Shown here: positions 62,713-64,000 of the stretch, piece by piece
Numbering within the stretch: position 1 is the stretch's first letter
Layout of the letters: the number at the start of each line of letters is the position of its first letter
NCBI GenBank assembly: GCA_048213135.1
Contig: PS015010.1
Span: forward strand, 682,001-746,000
Direction of reading: 5' to 3'
From: Reclinomonas americana ATCC 50394
Taxonomy: Eukaryota > Jakobida > Jakobea > Jakobida
Length of the DNA stretch: 64,000 nt
Position numbers and translations under genes: made by a program
The notes under the pieces: generated by a model
The model's input: only the letters and a program-made list of their open reading frames with translations
Databases searched by the model: none
Told to the model about the DNA's origin: nothing

Positions 62713-64000
62713 TTACCGGGATACGTAATCGCCTTCTTTCTTCACCGGCGGACCGTATAATTTGGCCACCAGCAGGGCGATATTTTTATAAGGAGGAACA
62801 TATTCCTGGAAATAGTCGTAGGCTAACTTATTGTTTTTTAATTGTTTATCCAGCTCCTGCCACATCGTGCTCCAGTCCAGGTCCTTCTGGTTGAGCAGCC
62901 TGTCGTTGATGATACGCAGGATGGGGTCATTTACCGCCGCAGAGCCAATCTGCTTGGTGGAAATGGCTTGTGCGGTACTGCTTCTTTCCAGCACATCGAA
63001 AATCTCTTTATAGCCGCCGCAGGACCCCAGGAAGATAAGCCGGGTATCGGGTGTCACCCATTTGATGCTGGACGGCAGGTGATAACTGTGCCCGCGGTGG
63101 ATCAGGATATGAGGTTTTATGCCCTGCTGGCCCAGGTATGCCATCATGGCCTGCTGCGCCTTATCATCCAGGCCGGCATCGTTGCTCAGGGGCAGGTTGG
63201 CGTAAATGGTAATGGGGAACAGTTTTTTCGATTTGATGGTTACCCAGTTCTCATTCTTTTCTATTGTCCACTGCGAAGCGTCGCTGAAGGCCGACATATA
63301 ACTGCTATACGCCGCTTTACCATCATCATCGCCATAAAAAAGTACCACTTCGGTTATGCTGCTGCCATCGCTGTTGCGGAGTTGTTTATGCGGAACGGTA
63401 TAGTATACCTGCAAAGCGGGGGGCAGCCCGGCGGCATTGTTGGCCTGGTTGCTCTTCACCGCCTGGAAAACCTGGGTAAGCAGGCTGTACACTTTTTGTC
63501 CTTCGCGGCTGGGGATGGCTTTGCACCGGTCATAATTACTTTTCAGTTCGGCCGACACCTGCATGGCCAGTGTATTGTCTTTGATCAAGCCCGGAAAGGT
63601 TTCCGCCACATTAATGGTTTCTTCCAGTCCCGCATCCTGTCTTTCCAAACCGGTCATAAAACGTTTGATGATGGCGGTGCCTGTTTCGGGCGACATCTGT
63701 TTCATGAAAGGAGATAAGGTATTGTATCGTGCCGCCAGGGAAATGAACTTGCGGTAACGGTCGTAACTCACCAGGCGGAAGAGGGAGTCGGAAGGTATCT
63801 TTTCAAAATTGCCCATCAGCTTTTTATAAGTGTAGAGATAGCTGCTGGTGTACAGTTCTGTTTCACCACCGATGATGATATAATACAGGTCCTGCGGGCG
63901 CATATCTTCCAGTACAAAGTACCTGGCTTTTTCGCTGCCCTCATTGTGCAGGCTGTTGATCACATCGGTAAAGAATTGTATAGCGTATTTATTCACGTAA
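62713..64000 (-). CDS. Large hypothetical protein with a possible clan-CD His/Cys motif, 5' end outside the window
   Basis: At least 429 residues, still open at the window edge (TAC GTG AAT... in frame), so the true start lies beyond. No family is recognised. The first ~190 visible residues are helical (AAIIKRFMTGLERQDAGLEE region). After GLPPALQVYYTVP an alpha/beta-like section follows with LFYGDDDGKAAY, then a strand-His turn PHILIHRGHSYH (visible-residue 300/303/306). Twenty-three to 26 residues later the strand-Cys turn LIFLGSCGGYKEI places a Cys (326). This spatial pattern resembles caspase/gingipain/CHAT peptidases, but the spacing is shorter than usual. Function is not established. Confidence 0.6.
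   Translation of the reverse strand, partial: YVNKYAIQFFTDVINSLHNEGSEKARYFVLEDMRPQDLYYIIIGGETELYTSSYLYTYKKLMGNFEKIPSDSLFRLVSYDRYRKFISLAARYNTLSPFMKQMSPETGTAIIKRFMTGLERQDAGLEETINVAETFPGLIKDNTLAMQVSAELKSNYDRCKAIPSREGQKVYSLLTQVFQAVKSNQANNAAGLPPALQVYYTVPHKQLRNSDGSSITEVVLFYGDDDGKAAYSSYMSAFSDASQWTIEKNENWVTIKSKKLFPITIYANLPLSNDAGLDDKAQQAMMAYLGQQGIKPHILIHRGHSYHLPSSIKWVTPDTRLIFLGSCGGYKEIFDVLERSSTAQAISTKQIGSAAVNDPILRIINDRLLNQKDLDWSTMWQELDKQLKNNKLAYDYFQEYVPPYKNIALLVAKLYGPPVKKEGDYVSR

Overview
The window reads as chromosomal DNA of a member of the Bacteroidota, most likely a Chitinophagaceae-type soil or freshwater bacterium. The evidence is a type IX secretion C-terminal sorting domain, families largely confined to this phylum (DUF4270, GSCFA, DUF5686, carboxypeptidase-regulatory/beta-barrel receptors, LytS/LytTR pairs), several TAnnTTTG promoter boxes, and few Shine-Dalgarno-like leaders. 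I see no phage, IS element or CRISPR array. Genus-level placement is inference.

Region 1 (1-12.1 kb) is an accessory surface-polysaccharide locus. A tight + strand operon holds an RfbH-type 3-dehydrase (frameshifted, open at the left edge), a nucleotide-sugar SDR, an FkbM methyltransferase, a transketolase split into two genes, a GT2 glycosyltransferase, a hexapeptide acyltransferase and a GT8-like glycosyltransferase. A decayed gmd (GDP-mannose 4,6-dehydratase) faces it on the - strand. A GT4 gene follows on +, then a - strand operon of a YfhO-type membrane protein, a second GT4 enzyme and a GDP-6-deoxy-4-keto-sugar reductase. The combination suggests a CDP-3,6-dideoxy sugar that may be branched by the transketolase pair, plus a damaged GDP-D-rhamnose branch.

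Region 2 (12.1-31.3 kb) holds outer-membrane and protein-processing genes: YfhO protein, two TonB-type/beta-barrel proteins, tRNA-His, the Prc/Tsp protease, a large T9SS-exported adhesin-like protein, a DinB-family protein, a secreted S8 protease, an ALDH7 semialdehyde dehydrogenase, panB, and a secreted protein that weakly recalls GldN/PorN.

Region 3 (31.3-45.8 kb) is mostly housekeeping: two uncharacterised proteins, the ppk1-ppx polyphosphate pair, a flippase-like protein with rfaE2 (heptose adenylyltransferase), panD and panC, a degenerate glycogen-synthase-like protein with a DUF4270 lipoprotein, metK, rlmB, HMG-CoA lyase and a GSCFA protein.

Region 4 (45.8-64 kb) carries a beta-barrel/LytS/LytTR operon, miaE, a DUF4082-like lipoprotein, a penicillin-acylase-family enzyme, a DUF5686 outer-membrane protein, trhO, a YtxH/holin-like/coiled-coil envelope cluster, an orphan histidine kinase whose 3' end is triplicated together with a palindromic repeat, an L,D-transpeptidase-family protein, and a large protein with a possible clan-CD His/Cys motif that runs off the right edge.

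Several families of short AT-rich or palindromic intergenic repeats sit directly behind stop codons and are the most distinctive non-coding feature of the window.
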